From the NCBI GenBank assembly GCA_016212275.1, contig JACRGR010000068.1, forward strand, positions 1 through 51,060: a DNA stretch of 51,060 nucleotides, given 5' to 3'. This DNA is from Nitrospinota bacterium. Its GTDB lineage: Bacteria; Nitrospinota_A; UBA7883; JACRGQ01. How positions within the stretch are numbered: position 1 is the stretch's first letter; every line of letters starts with the position of its first letter. This document shows, piece by piece, positions 50,241 through 51,060 of the stretch. The translations under genes were made by a program, and so were the position numbers. The notes under the pieces were generated by a model. It had not been told where the DNA came from and did no database searches. It worked only from the letters and a program-made list of their open reading frames with translations.

Positions 50241-50711
50241 ATGGTCGTCCTGCGCCCGCTCACGGCCGAAAATAAATGCCTCATCAGGCGGTGGCCTTCC
50301 TATTCCGGCCTTTTTGGCGAAATGAGCTATGCACTTAGGAAGGGGGGGTGGCTGGACGAATTCAGCGGCCAACCGGAAGTGCTTTCATTTGTGGCGGAAA
50401 TTGATGGAGAGGTGGTGGGGTTCAGCCTGCTGATACCCGCCACCCGTGGGGAGGCAGAATTCAGGGTCGCCTTGCATCCGCATTGGACGGGGAGAGGGCT
50501 GGGGGAAGAAGTGACCCGCGGCACACTTAAGATAGGTTTTGAAGAGCGGGGATTATGTCGGATACAGCTAATCGTAAGAAAGTCGAATGCCCCTGCGTTT
50601 CGTCTTTATCAACGAGTGGGATTTGTTGTGACCGGCGAATGCATCCGCGATGTCCAAGGGAAGAACATCGACTTCATCCAAATGGAAATACGACCCGATG
50701 TTATCCGTTAG
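50241..50711 (+). CDS. GNAT-family N-acetyltransferase
   Basis: 156 residues. The GNAT core is clear: EVVGFSLLIPATRGEAEFRVAL, then HPHWTGRGLGEEVTRGTLKI (the acetyl-CoA loop, normally Q/RxxGxG/A, seen here as TGRGLGE) and LIVRKSNAPAFRLYQRVGF, the conserved strand-helix at the C-terminus. Start ATG 3 bases after the hydrolase stop, so it is in the same transcription unit. Substrate unknown. Confidence 0.87.
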   Translation: MVVLRPLTAENKCLIRRWPSYSGLFGEMSYALRKGGWLDEFSGQPEVLSFVAEIDGEVVGFSLLIPATRGEAEFRVALHPHWTGRGLGEEVTRGTLKIGFEERGLCRIQLIVRKSNAPAFRLYQRVGFVVTGECIRDVQGKNIDFIQMEIRPDVIR

Positions 50712-50719
50712 GGGAGCGG

Positions 50720-51060
50720 TTACTTCACATGGCGCGTGTGGATGAGCGAATCCACCACCGACGGGTCGGCCAAGGTGCTGGTGTCGCCCACCGAGCCGAT
50801 GTCGTTCTCCGCTATCTTCCGCAGTATCCGCCGCATGATCTTGCCGGAGCGCGTTTTGGGCAATGACGGGGTGATATGCACGATGTCCGGCTTGGCTATC
50901 GCGCCGATCTCTTTCGCCACATGCTCTTTCAGTTCTTTTTCCAGTTCCGCGCTCCCCTCGCTTCCCGCCTTCAATATCACATAGGCGTACAGCGCCTGCC
51001 CCTTGATGTCGTGCGGCATGCCGACCACCGCGGCCTCCGCCACTTTCGGGTGCGCCACCA
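50720..51060 (-). CDS. acs: Acetyl-coenzyme A synthetase, C-terminal end only
   Basis: Partial: the gene runs off the right edge, and about 113 C-terminal residues are visible. The AMP-binding C-domain pattern is [21 protein letters not shown], then the hallmark [18 protein letters not shown], whose Lys (in SGKI) is catalytic and is acetylated in known Acs enzymes. [19 protein letters not shown] at the C-terminus is typical of Acs. Convergent with the GNAT gene. Activates acetate to acetyl-CoA. Confidence 0.93.
   Translation of the reverse strand, partial: VAHPKVAEAAVVGMPHDIKGQALYAYVILKAGSEGSAELEKELKEHVAKEIGAIAKPDIVHITPSLPKTRSGKIMRRILRKIAENDIGSVGDTSTLADPSVVDSLIHTRHVK

Overview
The window looks like chromosomal DNA of a Gram-negative, diderm bacterium with high G+C (my estimate by eye is near 60%). 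The outer membrane is implied by a TonB/ExbB/ExbD system, a TonB-dependent receptor and the LPS-assembly lipoprotein LptE. The respiratory genes (a Rieske/cytochrome b complex with a split b6/subunit-IV arrangement, a pentahaem cytochrome c and a GltD-like flavoprotein), a long-form HflX and many toxin-antitoxin pairs fit a deltaproteobacterial-grade or Nitrospinota/Nitrospirota-like lineage. That placement is an impression, not a measurement. I see no insertion sequence, prophage or CRISPR array.

Layout. 1-4240 (+): ExbB (cut by the window edge), ExbD, TonB, an exported Cys/His-rich protein and an OprC/NosA-type copper receptor, which together read as a dedicated copper-import operon. 4448-6421 (-): hisS and a VapBC pair. 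6764-9983 (+): efp-accB-accC and a second VapBC. 10021-14137 (+): two MFS carriers, a tiny zinc-ribbon gene behind an exact sigma-54 promoter match, and manC. 14121-16457 (-): a large membrane protein resembling GT-C glycosyltransferases and a lipoprotein. 16642-18690 (+): pepA and a DUF4258/YgiT pair. 18714-27342 (-, interrupted at 21326-21926 by a Phd/RelE pair on +): dapF-lysA, yraN, rnhB-plsC-hflX, and an arsenosugar-type AhpD-like/radical-SAM pair overlapping lptE. 27424-30800 (+): a GT4 glycosyltransferase, a site-2 protease and an iron-sulfur-type trpS, with a small SAP/Cys-rich gene on the minus strand.

30854-35701 (-) is the least ordinary part. It is a compact six-gene operon with its own promoter, containing two DUF2589 proteins, a Pro/Met-rich partner, a lysine-rich zinc-ribbon protein, a peptidoglycan-binding-like protein with a Cys/His hydrolase-like C-terminus, and an unknown protein with Gly-Tyr repeats. 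It is my best candidate for an undescribed system.

35921-41620 (-): a six-gene respiratory operon (Rieske, cytochrome b, subunit IV, pentahaem cytochrome c, GltD-like flavoprotein, CBS protein) ending in a strong terminator. It could oxidise quinol and pass electrons to c-type cytochromes. The flavoprotein suggests a link to NAD(P)H or ferredoxin.

41767-45352 (-): a tightly overlapping run of a flavin-binding protein, an MNT/HEPN pair, a HNH-repeat nuclease-like protein and a GlcD-type oxidase. 45426-51060: a P-type cation ATPase (+), tRNA-Val(CAC) (-), a GlxA-type AraC regulator (-) divergent from an isochorismatase-family hydrolase and a GNAT acetyltransferase (+), and the 3' end of an acetyl-CoA synthetase (-). 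All function calls come from reading motifs by eye; no database search was run.
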